Source of the DNA: Sagittula stellata E-37
GTDB taxonomy: Bacteria > Pseudomonadota > Alphaproteobacteria > Rhodobacterales > Rhodobacteraceae
NCBI RefSeq assembly: GCF_039724765.1
Contig: NZ_CP155729.1
Span: 930,001 to 994,000 of the forward strand
DNA: 64,000 bases
Direction of reading: 5' to 3'
Part shown: positions 42,583-51,717 of the stretch, piece after piece
Numbering within the stretch: position 1 is the first letter of the stretch
Layout of the letters: the number at the start of each line of letters is the position of its first letter
Translations under genes and position numbers: made by a program
The notes under the pieces: model-generated
Database searches by the model: none
Seen by the model: only the letters and a program-made list of their open reading frames with translations
Told to the model about the DNA's origin: nothing

Positions 42583-43758
42583 TTACGGGCGCTCGACGCA
42601 GAGCGCGACGCCCATGCCGCCGCCGATGCAGAGCGTTGCGAGACCCTTCTTGGCATCGCGGCGCTTCATCTCGAACAGCAGGGTGTTCAGGACGCGCGCG
42701 CCCGAAGCGCCGATCGGGTGACCGATGGCGATGGCGCCGCCGTTCACGTTCACGATGGACGGGTCCCAACCCATGTCCTTGTTCACGGCGCAGGCCTGGG
42801 CGGCGAAGGCTTCGTTTGCTTCAACGAGGTCGAGGTCGTCGACCGACCAGCCAGCCTTTTCCAGCGCCTTGCGCGAAGCGTAGATCGGGCCGACACCCAT
42901 GACCGACGGGTCGAGGCCGGCGGTCGCGTAGGATGCGATGCGGGCCAGCGGCTCGATCCCGCGCTTCTCGGCTTCGTCGGCGGACATCAGCAGGACACCC
43001 GCCGCGCCGTCGTTCAGGCCGGAGGCGTTGGCCGCGGTGACGGAACCGTCCTTGGTGAAGGCCGGGCGCAGTTTCTGCATGGCTTCCATCGTGGCGCCGT
43101 GGCGGATGTACTCATCCTTGTCCATGACGATATCGCCCTTGCGGGTCTTGATGGTGAAGGGGATCACCTCGTCGTCGAACTTGCCGGCCTTTTGCGCGGC
43201 CTCGGCCTTGTTTTGCGACGCGACGGCGAATTCGTCCTGCATCTCGCGGGTGATCTGCCACTGGTCCGCCACGTTCTCGGCGGTCTGACCCATGTGGTAG
43301 CCGTTGAATGCGTCCCACAGGCCGTCCTTGATCATCGTGTCGATGTACTTCACATCGCCCATCTTGTGCGCCTGCCGCAGGTTCTGCGCATGGGGGCTCA
43401 TGGACATGTTTTCCTGGCCGCCGGCACAGACGATGGAGGCGTCGCCCAGCATGATGTGCTGTGCACCCAGGGCAACGGCGCGGAGGCCCGAGCCGCAGAC
43501 CTGGTTGATACCCCAGGCCGCCGATTCCTTCGGGAGACCCGCGTTGATGTGCGCCTGGCGGGCGGGGTTCTGGCCCTGCGCGGCTGTCAGCACCTGGCCC
43601 AGGATGGTTTCGGAAACGTCTTCCTTCGCAATACCGGCGCGGGCGACCAGCGCCTCCAGCACGGCAGCACCCAGATCGTGCGCCGGAGTATTGGCAAACG
43701 AGCCGCCAAAGCTGCCGACGCCGGTGCGTGCAGCGCTTGCGATAACGACATTGGTCAT
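42583..43758 (-). CDS. phaA: acetyl-CoA C-acetyltransferase (beta-ketothiolase)
   Basis: PhaA condenses two acetyl-CoA to acetoacetyl-CoA, the first step of PHB synthesis. The 391-residue thiolase shows the acyl-binding Cys in [10 protein letters not shown] (about residue 88), the catalytic His in [10 protein letters not shown] (about 348) and the second Cys in Leu-Cys-Ile-Gly-Gly-Gly-Met-Gly (about 378). An AGGAGG element lies before the ATG. It is followed by a terminator, then patatin and phaB. Confidence 0.96.
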   Translation of the reverse strand: MTNVVIASAARTGVGSFGGSFANTPAHDLGAAVLEALVARAGIAKEDVSETILGQVLTAAQGQNPARQAHINAGLPKESAAWGINQVCGSGLRAVALGAQHIMLGDASIVCAGGQENMSMSPHAQNLRQAHKMGDVKYIDTMIKDGLWDAFNGYHMGQTAENVADQWQITREMQDEFAVASQNKAEAAQKAGKFDDEVIPFTIKTRKGDIVMDKDEYIRHGATMEAMQKLRPAFTKDGSVTAANASGLNDGAAGVLLMSADEAEKRGIEPLARIASYATAGLDPSVMGVGPIYASRKALEKAGWSVDDLDLVEANEAFAAQACAVNKDMGWDPSIVNVNGGAIAIGHPIGASGARVLNTLLFEMKRRDAKKGLATLCIGGGMGVALCVERP

Positions 43759-43897
43759 GTGGTGTCCTCCTGGCCAAGCGTAAGTTTAATCGCGAGCCCG
43801 CGGGGCGCGGACCGCTTCTGTGTCGCCTGTCGAGGACATGAACTAAACGATTTCTTCACCCTTCAAAAGAGGCAGGGTGTCTCAGAGAGACGTGACG

Positions 43898-44713
43898 TCA
43901 GGCTTGACGGCGCGTTTGGTCGGCCTGCCATGCCGGTGTGACGGTGGGCGCGGCGTAGAGATAGCCCTGAAGGCAATCGACACCGAGACCGGCAAGACAG
44001 GTCGCATCTGCCTGTGTTTCGACGCATTCGGCGACGGTGAACATGTCGAAATGCTCGGCAATGCTGACCATCGCGCCGACGAGAACCTGATTGTCGGGAT
44101 CCTTTGCGACGCCTCGGCAGAAGGCGCCGTCGATCTTGAGAATGTCGAAGCTGAAGTCCTTGAAGTGCCGCAGCGCGGTGTAGCCAGAGCCGAAATCGTC
44201 GATGGCGAAGGTGATTCCCTTCTTTCGCAGGTCGTCCATGAAGGTCGTGACCAGTTCCGGAACGAGCATGGCGGAATGTTCCGTGATCTCCAGAATCAGA
44301 CGTTCGGCCACTGTGGGATCGTCTGCGATGCCGCGCTGAAGCGTGCGCATCCACTTCTTGTAGCCGATGGATCGCGCCGACATGTTGATGGACAGCCGCA
44401 GCCGGGGGACGCGTCGCAGCTCCAACAGGCCCTTTTCAAGCGCGATGCAATCCAGGAGGCGCCCAAATTCCGTGTCTTCGACGGTATCCATGAACTCGCC
44501 CGCGGGAATCACCCGCCCGGTGTCGTCCAGCACGCGAACCAGCCCTTCCTGGAACGCGATCCTGTCCGGTTGCGCCGCCTGCATGACCGGCTGGAAGGCG
44601 AGGATGACCTGGCGGTGCTGGATCGCACGGCGTACCATGTCCATGACGCCCGCGTCGCGCGCATCGACCGCGTGTTCCAGGGCATTGCGAGGGCCGGTGT
44701 TGATCTTCGGCAT
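43898..44713 (-). CDS. EAL domain cyclic-di-GMP phosphodiesterase
   Basis: The 271-residue protein is a stand-alone EAL domain. The signature reads Glu-Gly-Leu-Val-Arg (residue 56, EAL variant), and the other metal/catalytic motifs are kept: Asn-Met-Ser-Ala, Glu-Ile-Thr-Glu, Asp-Asp-Phe-Gly-Ser-Gly-Tyr, Lys-Ile-Asp-Gly, Glu-Cys-Val-Glu-Thr, Gln-Gly-Tyr-Leu. Activity is therefore likely. An in-frame ATG at 44755 exists, but 44713 has GGAG eight bases upstream and leaves room for the CtrA box at 44771-44785 to sit near the -35 position. There is no sensor domain. Confidence 0.88.
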   Translation of the reverse strand: MPKINTGPRNALEHAVDARDAGVMDMVRRAIQHRQVILAFQPVMQAAQPDRIAFQEGLVRVLDDTGRVIPAGEFMDTVEDTEFGRLLDCIALEKGLLELRRVPRLRLSINMSARSIGYKKWMRTLQRGIADDPTVAERLILEITEHSAMLVPELVTTFMDDLRKKGITFAIDDFGSGYTALRHFKDFSFDILKIDGAFCRGVAKDPDNQVLVGAMVSIAEHFDMFTVAECVETQADATCLAGLGVDCLQGYLYAAPTVTPAWQADQTRRQA

Positions 44714-44770
44714 GGGAGGCGCTCCGTATTCGCCGCGAGGTCGCGACTTGGGCATTTGACCGGCGGGGGG

Positions 44771-44785
44771 TTAAGTCCGACTTAA
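44771..44785. promoter_or_regulatory. CtrA box (TTAA-N7-TTAA)
   Basis: A perfect match to the CtrA recognition sequence, TTAA-GTCCGAC-TTAA, lies 58 bases upstream of the chosen EAL start and 187 bases upstream of rpsD. In related bacteria CtrA controls motility and cyclic-di-GMP genes, so the EAL gene is the likelier target. Confidence 0.65.
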
Positions 44786-44829
44786 AGTTCGCCTTCGCGT
44801 CGAATTGGCCAGATCGGGTGGGCCAAGGC

Positions 44830-44857
44830 TTGACTCTGGACCGGGGCAGTGTATTTG
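44830..44857 (+). promoter_or_regulatory. possible rpsD promoter
   Basis: TTGACT (44830-44835) and TATTTG (44852-44857) with a 16-bp spacer give a plausible housekeeping promoter about 110 bases before rpsD. A hairpin CCCC-GCAA-GGGG (44882-44893) with a GNRA loop lies in the resulting leader. Confidence 0.45.
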
Positions 44858-44972
44858 GGCCGCTCCATTGGTGTTGGTGGCCCCCGCAAGGGGATGCCTG
44901 TCACTCCGGGGCGCGGGGCAACCCGTCCGGGGAGAGGACAACGCCCTTCGAAACACAAGAAGGAGATCAGCC

Positions 44973-45593
44973 GTGACCAAACGCACGACTGCCAAGTACA
45001 AGATCGACCGCCGTATGGGCGAAAACATCTGGGGCCGCCCGAAGTCCCCGGTCAACCGCCGCGAATACGGCCCCGGCCAGCACGGCCAGCGCCGCAAGCA
45101 GAAGATGTCCGACTTCGGCCTTCAGCTGCGCGCCAAGCAAAAGCTCAAGGGCTACTACGGCGACCTGACCGAAAAGCAGTTCCGCCGCATCTTCTCGGAC
45201 GCGGAACGTGCGAAGGGTGACACCGGCGAGCTGCTGATCGGCCTGCTCGAGCGCCGCCTCGACGCCGTCGTCTACCGCGCCAAGTTCGTGCCGACCGTCT
45301 TCGCCGCCCGCCAGTTCGTGAACCACGGCCACGTCCTGGTGAACGGCCAGCGCGTCAACATCCCGTCCTACCGCGTGAAGGAAGGCGACGTGATCGAGGT
45401 CCGCGAGAAGTCCAAGCAGATGGCCGCCATCCTCGAAGCGACCCAGCTGCCGGAGCGTGACGTTCCCGACTACATCGAAGTCGACCACAACAAGCTGACC
45501 GCGTCCTTCGTGCGCACTCCGGGTCTCTCGGATGTGCCGTACCCGGTGATGATGGAGCCGAACCTGGTCATCGAATATTACGCGCAGAACTAA
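44973..45593 (+). CDS. rpsD: 30S ribosomal protein S4
   Basis: The 206-residue protein is a complete S4: an N-terminal domain (Thr-Lys-Arg-Thr-Thr-Ala-Lys-Tyr-Lys onward, with Arg-Lys-Gln-Lys-Met-Ser-Asp-Phe-Gly) and the S4 RNA-binding domain near residues 97-160 ([16 protein letters not shown]). The zinc-binding Cys of some S4 proteins are absent, as in the Cys-minus form. It starts at GTG after an AAGGAG site. It is alone, not in the alpha operon, as is usual in this class, and ends at a strong terminator. Confidence 0.97.
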   Translation: MTKRTTAKYKIDRRMGENIWGRPKSPVNRREYGPGQHGQRRKQKMSDFGLQLRAKQKLKGYYGDLTEKQFRRIFSDAERAKGDTGELLIGLLERRLDAVVYRAKFVPTVFAARQFVNHGHVLVNGQRVNIPSYRVKEGDVIEVREKSKQMAAILEATQLPERDVPDYIEVDHNKLTASFVRTPGLSDVPYPVMMEPNLVIEYYAQN

Positions 45594-45624
45594 GCGTTAT
45601 CCGGCTTTGCCGGAATGTATTTCG

Positions 45625-45649
45625 GGGCCGTCCTTCGGGGCGGCCCTTT
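45625..45649 (+). terminator. rho-independent terminator of rpsD
   Basis: A 9-bp stem GGGCCGTCC / GGGCGGCCC (one G-T pair) closes a TTCG loop and is followed by TTT, 31 bases after the rpsD stop. Confidence 0.8.
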
Positions 45650-45800
45650 CGCGTTTCCGGGGCGGGGGCTGGTTTGGTGGCCGACATGGTCTGCCGTCCC
45701 AATGCCCCGTTCCGCGATTCGTGCGGAGCCTCCCAAGGGCCGCGCCGCCTGACAGCGTGGGACAGAAAAGGTGCGGGAATGCGTTGCGCGGCGACCGAGG

Positions 45801-45847
45801 GCGGACAAAACAAAACCGCCGCGGCCATTCAAGGCGCACGGCGGTTT
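45801..45847 (-). terminator. rho-independent terminator of the DUF1127 gene
   Basis: On the reverse strand AAACCGCCG pairs with CGGCGGTTT (plus-strand arms 45839-45847 and 45813-45821) around a 17-nt loop and runs into TTTTGTTTTG. The rest of 45594-45876 holds no supported gene. Confidence 0.75.
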
Positions 45848-45876
45848 GAAATCAAAGGGACGTTGTGCCCCTGAGT

Positions 45877-46092
45877 TCAGACGTACATGACATCGCGGAA
45901 CACGTGACGTGCGATGTCTTCGCGCTTCAGGCCGCGCTTCGCGAGCTGTTCGTCGGACATTGCCTGCAGACGCTCAAGTTCCTTCATGCGGTGGCTGCTC
46001 TCGGCGATACGGGCAAGGCCCTCCATCATGCCGTTGAACATGTCCGCCAGAACGTTGCGGCGCGGTGCGCTCTCGTGAGTGATATGTGCCAT
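45877..46092 (-). CDS. DUF1127 domain protein
   Basis: The 71-residue protein has an N-terminal helix rich in Met and a C-terminal DUF1127-like motif: Leu-Gln-Ala-Met-Ser-Asp-Glu-Gln-Leu-Ala-Lys-Arg-Gly-Leu-Lys-Arg-Glu-Asp-Ile near residue 43-61. Small DUF1127 proteins are abundant in alphaproteobacteria; some take part in RNA turnover or phosphate/carbon regulation. A GAGG element precedes the ATG. It is divergent from leuS; the 270-base gap has no gene I can support. Confidence 0.83.
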   Translation of the reverse strand: MAHITHESAPRRNVLADMFNGMMEGLARIAESSHRMKELERLQAMSDEQLAKRGLKREDIARHVFRDVMYV

Positions 46093-46362
46093 AATCTTGC
46101 CTCTTCGGTTGGGTTACCCCCGTTGGCAACAAGTTATGCCGCAGCGCGGCAATCATCCAGTGCAGATGCAGCATACCCGCCACAGCCCCGGTGCATGGCT
46201 GGGGCACGGCCCTTCGCGACCCCTCCCGTGCGGCTCCGGAAACCCCGGTTCCGCCGACACGGCGCGGTGTCGGCCGACGACAAACGGCCACTGGACCTTT
46301 GACCTCCCGGACCTTATCACGCCACCGGATACCCGCCCGCCGCCACGTCCCCGGAGGAATAC

Positions 46363-48918
46363 ATGTCGCGCTATGACCCCGCCAGCATCGAGCCGAAGTG
46401 GCAGAAGGCCTGGGAAGAGGCCCTGACGTTCAGGGCCACCCGTGAAGGCGACAAGCCCAAGTACTACGTGCTGGAGATGTTTCCCTATCCTTCGGGCCGC
46501 ATCCACATCGGTCACGTCCGCAACTACACGATGGGCGACGTGATCGCGCGCTACAAGAAGCAGAACGGGTTCAACGTGCTGCACCCCATGGGGTTCGACG
46601 CCTTCGGGATGCCGGCAGAGAACGCGGCGATGGCGTCCGGCGGGCACCCGAAGGACTGGACCTACGGCAACATCGACACGATGGTCGGCCAGATGAAGCC
46701 GCTGGGCTTCGGGCTCGACTGGTCGCGCATGTTCGCCACCTGCGACCCGGAGTACTACGGCCAGCAGCAGGCGCTGTTCATTGACATGCTGTCCGAGGGA
46801 CTGGTCTACCGCAAGAACGCCGTGGTGAACTGGGACCCGGTCGACATGACCGTTCTGGCGAACGAGCAGGTGATCGACGGCAAGGGCTGGCGGTCCGGCG
46901 CCGAGGTCGAGCGCCGCGAACTGACGCAGTGGTTCTTCAAGATTTCCGACATGGCCGGTGAGCTTCTGGATGCCATCGACGGGCTGGACGACTGGCCCGC
47001 GAAGGTGAAGCTGATGCAGGCCAACTGGATCGGCCGGTCGCGCGGGTTGCAGTTCGCCTGGTCTCTGACGGAGCCGTCGCACGGGTTCGAGGCCATCGAT
47101 GTCTATACCACCCGCCCCGACACGCTGTTGGGCGCGTCCTTCCTGGGCCTCTCGCCGGATCACCCGCTGACAAAGGCGCTTGAGAAGGACAATCCGGACC
47201 TGGCGCAGGCCGTCGCGGCGATGCGCAGGGGCGGCACCACCGAAGAGGCGCTGGAAAAGGCGGAGAAACTGGGCTTCGACACCGGGCTGAAGGTGAAGCA
47301 CCCCCTCGACCCGTCGTGGGAAGTGCCGGTCTGGATCGCCAACTTCATCCTGATGGACTATGGCACGGGCGCGATCTTTGGCTCTCCGGCGCACGACCAG
47401 CGCGACCTCGACTTCTGCCGCAAGTACGGCCTGCCGGTGATCGACACCTTCCTGTCGCTCAAAGACCCCGAGCCTGTGACCGACACCGCCTTCATCCCGC
47501 CGAAGACGGAGAAGGTGAAGTGGATCGACCACTTCGCCGGGCTCGACGTGGCCACCGGGCAGGAAGCCGTCGACACCACCATCGACTGGATGGAGGCGAA
47601 GGGCATGGGTCAGGGCGTCGAGAAGTTCCGCCTGCGCGACTGGGGCCTTTCCCGCCAGCGCTATTGGGGCTGCCCGATCCCGGTCGTGCATTGCGACGAT
47701 TGCGGCGTGGTGCCGGAGAAGAAGGAAAACCTGCCGGTCCGGCTGCCCGACGACGTCACCTTCGACGTGCCGGGCAACCCGCTCGACCGTCACCCGACGT
47801 GGCGCGACTGCGCGTGCCCGACCTGCGGCAAGCCTGCGAAGCGCGAGACCGACACGATGGACACCTTCGTGGACTCCTCGTGGTACTTCGCCCGCTTCAC
47901 CGCGCCGCACGCCGAGACGCCCACCGACCTGGAAGACGCCGCCTATTGGATGAACGTAGACCAGTACATCGGCGGCATCGAGCACGCGATCCTGCACCTG
48001 CTCTACTCGCGCTTCTTCGCCCGGGCGATGATCCGCACCGGCCACCTGCCGGAAAAATCCGCCGAGCCGTTCAACGCGCTCTTCACGCAGGGCATGGTCA
48101 CGCACGCGATCTACCAGACCAAGGGGACAGACGGCCGCCCGGTGTACCACTACCCGGAGGACGTCGAACTGCGCGATGGCGGCGGTTTCCTGAAGGATGG
48201 CACGCAGGTGGAGGTCATCCCCTCGGCCAAGATGTCCAAGTCGAAGAACAATGTTGTGGACCCGATGAACATCATCGCCACATACGGCGCCGACACCGCG
48301 CGCTGGTTCGTGCTGTCCGACTCGCCCCCCGAGCGGGACGTGGAATGGACCGCCGCCGGGGCAGAGGCCGCGTCGAAGCACCTGGCCCGCGTTTTCCGCA
48401 TCGCCTCCGAGATCGCAGGGGCCGACGTGCCGCCGACGCAGGAGGATGCCGCGCTCCTGAAAGAGACGCACAAGGCGATCCACGACGTGACGATGGGTGT
48501 CGAAAGCTTCGGCTTCAACGCCGCCATCGCCAAGCTGTATGCCTTCACAAACACTCTGTCGAAGTCCCGCGCAGGAACCGAGACGAAGCGCTTCGCCGCA
48601 CGGACGCTTGCGCAGCTCATGTCGCCGATGACCCCGCACCTTTCAGAGGAAATCTGGCAGGCGCTGGGTGGCGAGGGTCTGATCGCCGTTGCGGCATGGC
48701 CCAAGGCCGATCCGAAGATGCTGGTCGAAGATACCGTCACGCTGCCGATCCAGGTCAACGGCAAACGCCGGGGCGAGATCGACGTGCCGAAGGATCTGGC
48801 GAAGGAAGAGGTTGAAAAGCTGGTCCTTGCGCACGAAGCTGTGGTGAAGGCTCTCGACGGGGGCCAGCCGAAGAAGCTGATCGTGGTGCCGGGGCGGATC
48901 GTGAATGTGGTCGTCTGA
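46363..48918 (+). CDS. leuS: leucyl-tRNA synthetase
   Basis: LeuRS charges tRNA(Leu). The 851-residue class I synthetase has the HIGH motif as Pro-Ser-Gly-Arg-Ile-His-Ile-Gly-His (about residue 42-50), the CP1 editing domain with Thr-Thr-Arg-Pro-Asp-Thr near 246-251, [12 protein letters not shown], and Lys-Met-Ser-Lys-Ser near 624. The C-terminal anticodon and tRNA-binding domains are complete. It overlaps lptE by 14 bases, forming leuS-lptE-holA. Confidence 0.98.
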   Translation: MSRYDPASIEPKWQKAWEEALTFRATREGDKPKYYVLEMFPYPSGRIHIGHVRNYTMGDVIARYKKQNGFNVLHPMGFDAFGMPAENAAMASGGHPKDWTYGNIDTMVGQMKPLGFGLDWSRMFATCDPEYYGQQQALFIDMLSEGLVYRKNAVVNWDPVDMTVLANEQVIDGKGWRSGAEVERRELTQWFFKISDMAGELLDAIDGLDDWPAKVKLMQANWIGRSRGLQFAWSLTEPSHGFEAIDVYTTRPDTLLGASFLGLSPDHPLTKALEKDNPDLAQAVAAMRRGGTTEEALEKAEKLGFDTGLKVKHPLDPSWEVPVWIANFILMDYGTGAIFGSPAHDQRDLDFCRKYGLPVIDTFLSLKDPEPVTDTAFIPPKTEKVKWIDHFAGLDVATGQEAVDTTIDWMEAKGMGQGVEKFRLRDWGLSRQRYWGCPIPVVHCDDCGVVPEKKENLPVRLPDDVTFDVPGNPLDRHPTWRDCACPTCGKPAKRETDTMDTFVDSSWYFARFTAPHAETPTDLEDAAYWMNVDQYIGGIEHAILHLLYSRFFARAMIRTGHLPEKSAEPFNALFTQGMVTHAIYQTKGTDGRPVYHYPEDVELRDGGGFLKDGTQVEVIPSAKMSKSKNNVVDPMNIIATYGADTARWFVLSDSPPERDVEWTAAGAEAASKHLARVFRIASEIAGADVPPTQEDAALLKETHKAIHDVTMGVESFGFNAAIAKLYAFTNTLSKSRAGTETKRFAARTLAQLMSPMTPHLSEEIWQALGGEGLIAVAAWPKADPKMLVEDTVTLPIQVNGKRRGEIDVPKDLAKEEVEKLVLAHEAVVKALDGGQPKKLIVVPGRIVNVVV

Positions 48919-49444
48919 GACGAGAACGGGAAACCTGAACCGCCGCGCGGTGCTCGCGGGCCTCGGTGCGCTGACCCTGTCGCTTGCGGCCTGCGGTTTC
49001 ACGCCGGTCTACGCGCCGGGCGGCGGCGGGGCGCAACTGCTGAACGCCGTGGCGCTTCAGGCCCCGGACAACGACCGCCGCTACGTCTTCAATCGCCGGT
49101 TTGAAGAGCGTCTGGGCCGTCCCGCAAGCGGTGCCCCCTACGCGCTGGCGGTGCGGATCCAGGTGACGGAACAGGACATCGGCGTAACTTCGACAGGCAA
49201 CATCACGCGTTACCGCCTGATCGGCCGGGTTTTCTACACCCTCACCGACGCCACCACCGGTGCGGTTCTGCACGACGGACGGACCAATGCCTTCACCGGG
49301 TATTCCACGACTGGTTCGACCGTGGCGACCAGCGCCGCAGAGCGCGACGCGCAGGAACGCCTTATGGTGATCCTGGCTGACCAGATGATCGACGACCTGT
49401 TGTTGCGCGCCGCCGACTTCCCGGCCCCCGCGTCGCCCGCATGA
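48905..49444 (+). CDS. lptE: LPS assembly lipoprotein LptE
   Basis: LptE plugs the LptD outer-membrane translocon that delivers lipopolysaccharide to the cell surface. The 179-residue product has a signal peptide with Leu-Asn-Arg-Arg-Ala-Val-Leu-Ala-Gly and a lipobox [10 protein letters not shown], the last part being a hallmark of alphaproteobacterial LptE. Position between leuS and holA is the conserved one. It overlaps leuS by 14 and holA by 4 bases. Confidence 0.92.
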   Translation: MWSSETRTGNLNRRAVLAGLGALTLSLAACGFTPVYAPGGGGAQLLNAVALQAPDNDRRYVFNRRFEERLGRPASGAPYALAVRIQVTEQDIGVTSTGNITRYRLIGRVFYTLTDATTGAVLHDGRTNAFTGYSTTGSTVATSAAERDAQERLMVILADQMIDDLLLRAADFPAPASPA

Positions 49445-50466
49445 AGCTGACGCCGCGCGACGCCGACGCCTTCTTCCGCAAGCCCGATCCCAAGGCGGCG
49501 GGTGTGCTGATCTACGGCGAAGACACGATGCGTGTCGCGATGAAACGGCAGGAGCTGGTCGCCAATCTCACCGGTCCGGGCGCGGACGAGGAAATGCGTA
49601 TAACACGCCTGAACGGGGCCGAGCTGCGCCGCGATCCAGCAGCGCTTCTGGACGCGGTGAAGGCAACGGGTTTCTTTCCGGGCGCCCGCGCCGTTGTCGT
49701 CGAAGAGGCCGGGGACGGCGTGACCGACGCGTTGAAAGCGGCGCTGGACGACTGGCAGGAAGGCGACGCCACAATCGTCGCGACCGGTGGGTCGCTGGCC
49801 GCCAAATCCGCTCTGCGCAAGCTTTTCGAAGGCTCCAAACGCGCCTTCGCTGCAGCGCTTTACAACAACGCACTCACGCGGTCGGAGATCGAGGCGGAGC
49901 TGAAACGCGCCGGCATCTCCGAGGTCGGCCGCGATGCGATGGGCGCGCTCGAAGGGCTGGGGCGGGACCTGACGCCGGGCGATTTCCGCATGACGCTGGA
50001 GAAGATCGCGCTTTACAAGTTGGACGACAGCGCGCCGCTTTCGGTCGCGGAGGTCGAGCTTAACGCCCCGGCGTCCTTCGAGGCGGACATGGACGACGTG
50101 TTCCACATCCTCGCGGAAGGCCGGACCGGGGAAATCGCGCCGGTGATGCAGCGTCTTTCGGGGCAGGGGGTGGCGCCGGTAACCTTGCTGATCATGGGAA
50201 CCCGACATTTCCGAATGCTGTATACGCTCGCTTCGGCGCCCGGCGGTCCGGCGCAGGGCATCGGACGGCTGCGGCCTCCGGTCTACGGGCCAAGACGGGA
50301 CCGCATCCTGCGCCAGGCACAGGGCTGGCGCCTGGACCGGTTGGAGTCGGCGCTCGAATTGCTCATGGACGCAGACCTTACCCTGCGCAGCGCGGGCCAG
50401 AAGGCCCCGGCCTTCGCGCTGGTCGAGCGCGCCTTCGTACGTCTGGCCCACCTCGCGCGGCGATAG
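49441..50466 (+). CDS. holA: DNA polymerase III subunit delta
   Basis: HolA is the clamp-loader subunit that opens the beta clamp. The 341-residue protein begins [11 protein letters not shown] and has the degenerate P-loop region Leu-Ile-Tyr-Gly-Glu-Asp, with the collar domain at the C-terminus; similarity is spread rather than motif-based. The conserved order leuS-lptE-holA strengthens the call. ATG overlaps the lptE TGA (ATGA). Confidence 0.93.
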   Translation: MKLTPRDADAFFRKPDPKAAGVLIYGEDTMRVAMKRQELVANLTGPGADEEMRITRLNGAELRRDPAALLDAVKATGFFPGARAVVVEEAGDGVTDALKAALDDWQEGDATIVATGGSLAAKSALRKLFEGSKRAFAAALYNNALTRSEIEAELKRAGISEVGRDAMGALEGLGRDLTPGDFRMTLEKIALYKLDDSAPLSVAEVELNAPASFEADMDDVFHILAEGRTGEIAPVMQRLSGQGVAPVTLLIMGTRHFRMLYTLASAPGGPAQGIGRLRPPVYGPRRDRILRQAQGWRLDRLESALELLMDADLTLRSAGQKAPAFALVERAFVRLAHLARR

Positions 50467-50609
50467 GCGCGTGCCAAGGCGCCCGTGACCGTGGTCCTGA
50501 AAACCGTCAGCACGTCGGGGTTGAGCGATTTGCCGCCAACGTACCTCAGCGCGTCTTGCGGGTGGTTAATCGGACAAGCACTCTGAACGCAAAGTCAGAG
50601 GGAGCAGCC

Positions 50610-51194
50610 ATGGCATTCACTGTATACGGGGCGGTGCGCAGCCGCACCTTCCGCGTCCTGTGGATGCTTGAAGAACTGGACGCCGCCTTCCTTCACATCC
50701 CGATGGCGCCGCGATCGGACGAGGTGCGGGCCCTGACACCCTCGGGCAAGATCCCGGTGCTGGAGGTGGACGGCATCTGCCTGCGCGACAGTTCGGCGAT
50801 CCTGACTTACCTCGCGGACACCCATGGCCGTTTCACCTTTCCCGCAGGCAGCCACGAGCGTGCGCGGCAGGACGCCTTCACCTTCCGGATCCTCGACGAG
50901 ATCGAAGCGCCGCTCTGGTGCGCCGCGCGGCACAGTTTCGTCCTGCCCGAACCGGCGCGTGTGCCCGAGATCAAACCGTCCTGTCGGGCGGACTATGCCG
51001 TTGCGGTCGCCTGTCTCTTCGCCGAGGTGGAGGGACCCTTCCTGATGGGGGACGAGATGACCGTGCCCGACTTCATCCTCGGACACTGTGGCGGCTGGGC
51101 AAGGTCGGCGAACTTTCCCGATCCGCCGCAAGCCTTCGCGGACTACCTCGATCGCCTGCGCGACCGGCCGGCGTTCCAGAAGGCGTTGGGGTAG
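50610..51194 (+). CDS. glutathione S-transferase family protein
   Basis: The 194-residue protein has a GST N-terminal thioredoxin domain (Val-Tyr-Gly-Ala-Val-Arg-Ser-Arg-Thr-Phe-Arg near residue 4, Gly-Lys-Ile-Pro-Val-Leu near 47, Asp-Ser-Ser-Ala-Ile near 62) and a helical C-terminal domain with Thr-Val-Pro-Asp-Phe. It starts at 50610 after GGGAGCAG. The candidate catalytic residue is Ser14 or nearby. Its TAG stop lies in the left arm of a dispersed hairpin repeat. Confidence 0.88.
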   Translation: MAFTVYGAVRSRTFRVLWMLEELDAAFLHIPMAPRSDEVRALTPSGKIPVLEVDGICLRDSSAILTYLADTHGRFTFPAGSHERARQDAFTFRILDEIEAPLWCAARHSFVLPEPARVPEIKPSCRADYAVAVACLFAEVEGPFLMGDEMTVPDFILGHCGGWARSANFPDPPQAFADYLDRLRDRPAFQKALG

Positions 51195-51217
51195 GGTGGC
51201 GCATAGCCCCACCCTAC
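51191..51217. repeat. dispersed hairpin repeat, copy after GST gene
   Basis: Perfect 9-bp arms GTAGGGTGG (51191-51199) and CCACCCTAC (51209-51217) enclose a 9-nt loop. The right half matches 15593-15612 at 19 of 20 bases. It may act as a terminator for the GST gene. Confidence 0.6.
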
Positions 51218-51297
51218 GGACTCGAAGCGCCGAAACGGTTGCCCGCACCTAGCCGACCGGGCCGACGTGCGCGCCCGGCCAGGGGCGGGCGGACCTG

Positions 51298-51324
51298 TAG
51301 GGCGGAGATTCTCCGCTTTGCCCC
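51298..51324. repeat. dispersed hairpin repeat, second form
   Basis: The element starts GTAGGGCGGAG and folds through GCGGAG-ATT-CTCCGC (51302-51316), then CTTTG. It resembles 59886-59917 in its GTAGGG(C/T)GGAG start and CTTTGC end. Confidence 0.5.
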
Positions 51325-51349
51325 GATCCAACCTGCACTGCCCGGGCGT

Positions 51350-51664
51350 TCAGCCCTTGTCGGTCACGTTCTCCTTGAACGCCTTCTCGAAGGCGGCTTG
51401 CTTGCCCGCGTCGGCCTCCGTCTGGTTCAGGGCTTTCCACTCGCCATAGGGCATTCCGTAGAAAATCTCCCGCGCCTCTGCCTGGTCAATGTCCATGCCC
51501 TTTTCCTGCGCGGCCTCCATGTACCAACGGCTGAGGCAGTTGCGGCAGAAGCCGGCGAGGTTCATCAGGTCGATGTTCTGCACGTCCTGACGGTCTTCCA
51601 TCAGGTGCTTGCGCAGGCGACGGAAGGCCGCCGCTTCCAGCTCGGTCCGGGTTGCGTCATCCAT
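51350..51664 (-). CDS. DUF1244 family protein
   Basis: The 104-residue protein matches the DUF1244 family of alphaproteobacteria: Gly-Phe-Cys-Arg-Asn-Cys-Leu-Ser-Arg-Trp-Tyr near residue 37-47 and Glu-Ile-Phe-Tyr-Gly-Met-Pro-Tyr-Gly-Glu-Trp-Lys near 66. The paired Cys suggest metal binding. Function unknown. The ATG at 51664 follows GAGGAGA. The N-formylglutamate amidohydrolase gene lies upstream on the same strand. Confidence 0.9.
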   Translation of the reverse strand: MDDATRTELEAAAFRRLRKHLMEDRQDVQNIDLMNLAGFCRNCLSRWYMEAAQEKGMDIDQAEAREIFYGMPYGEWKALNQTEADAGKQAAFEKAFKENVTDKG

Positions 51665-51717
51665 GTCGTCTCTCCTCTTGTCGCTCGTCTTGTCATCGGG
51701 GCCACTGGACCGCGGCC

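Noticed and set aside
46153..48639. Reverse-strand open frame of 828 codons across leuS
   Set aside because: Antisense shadow of leuS in high-G+C DNA; no domain or ribosome binding site.
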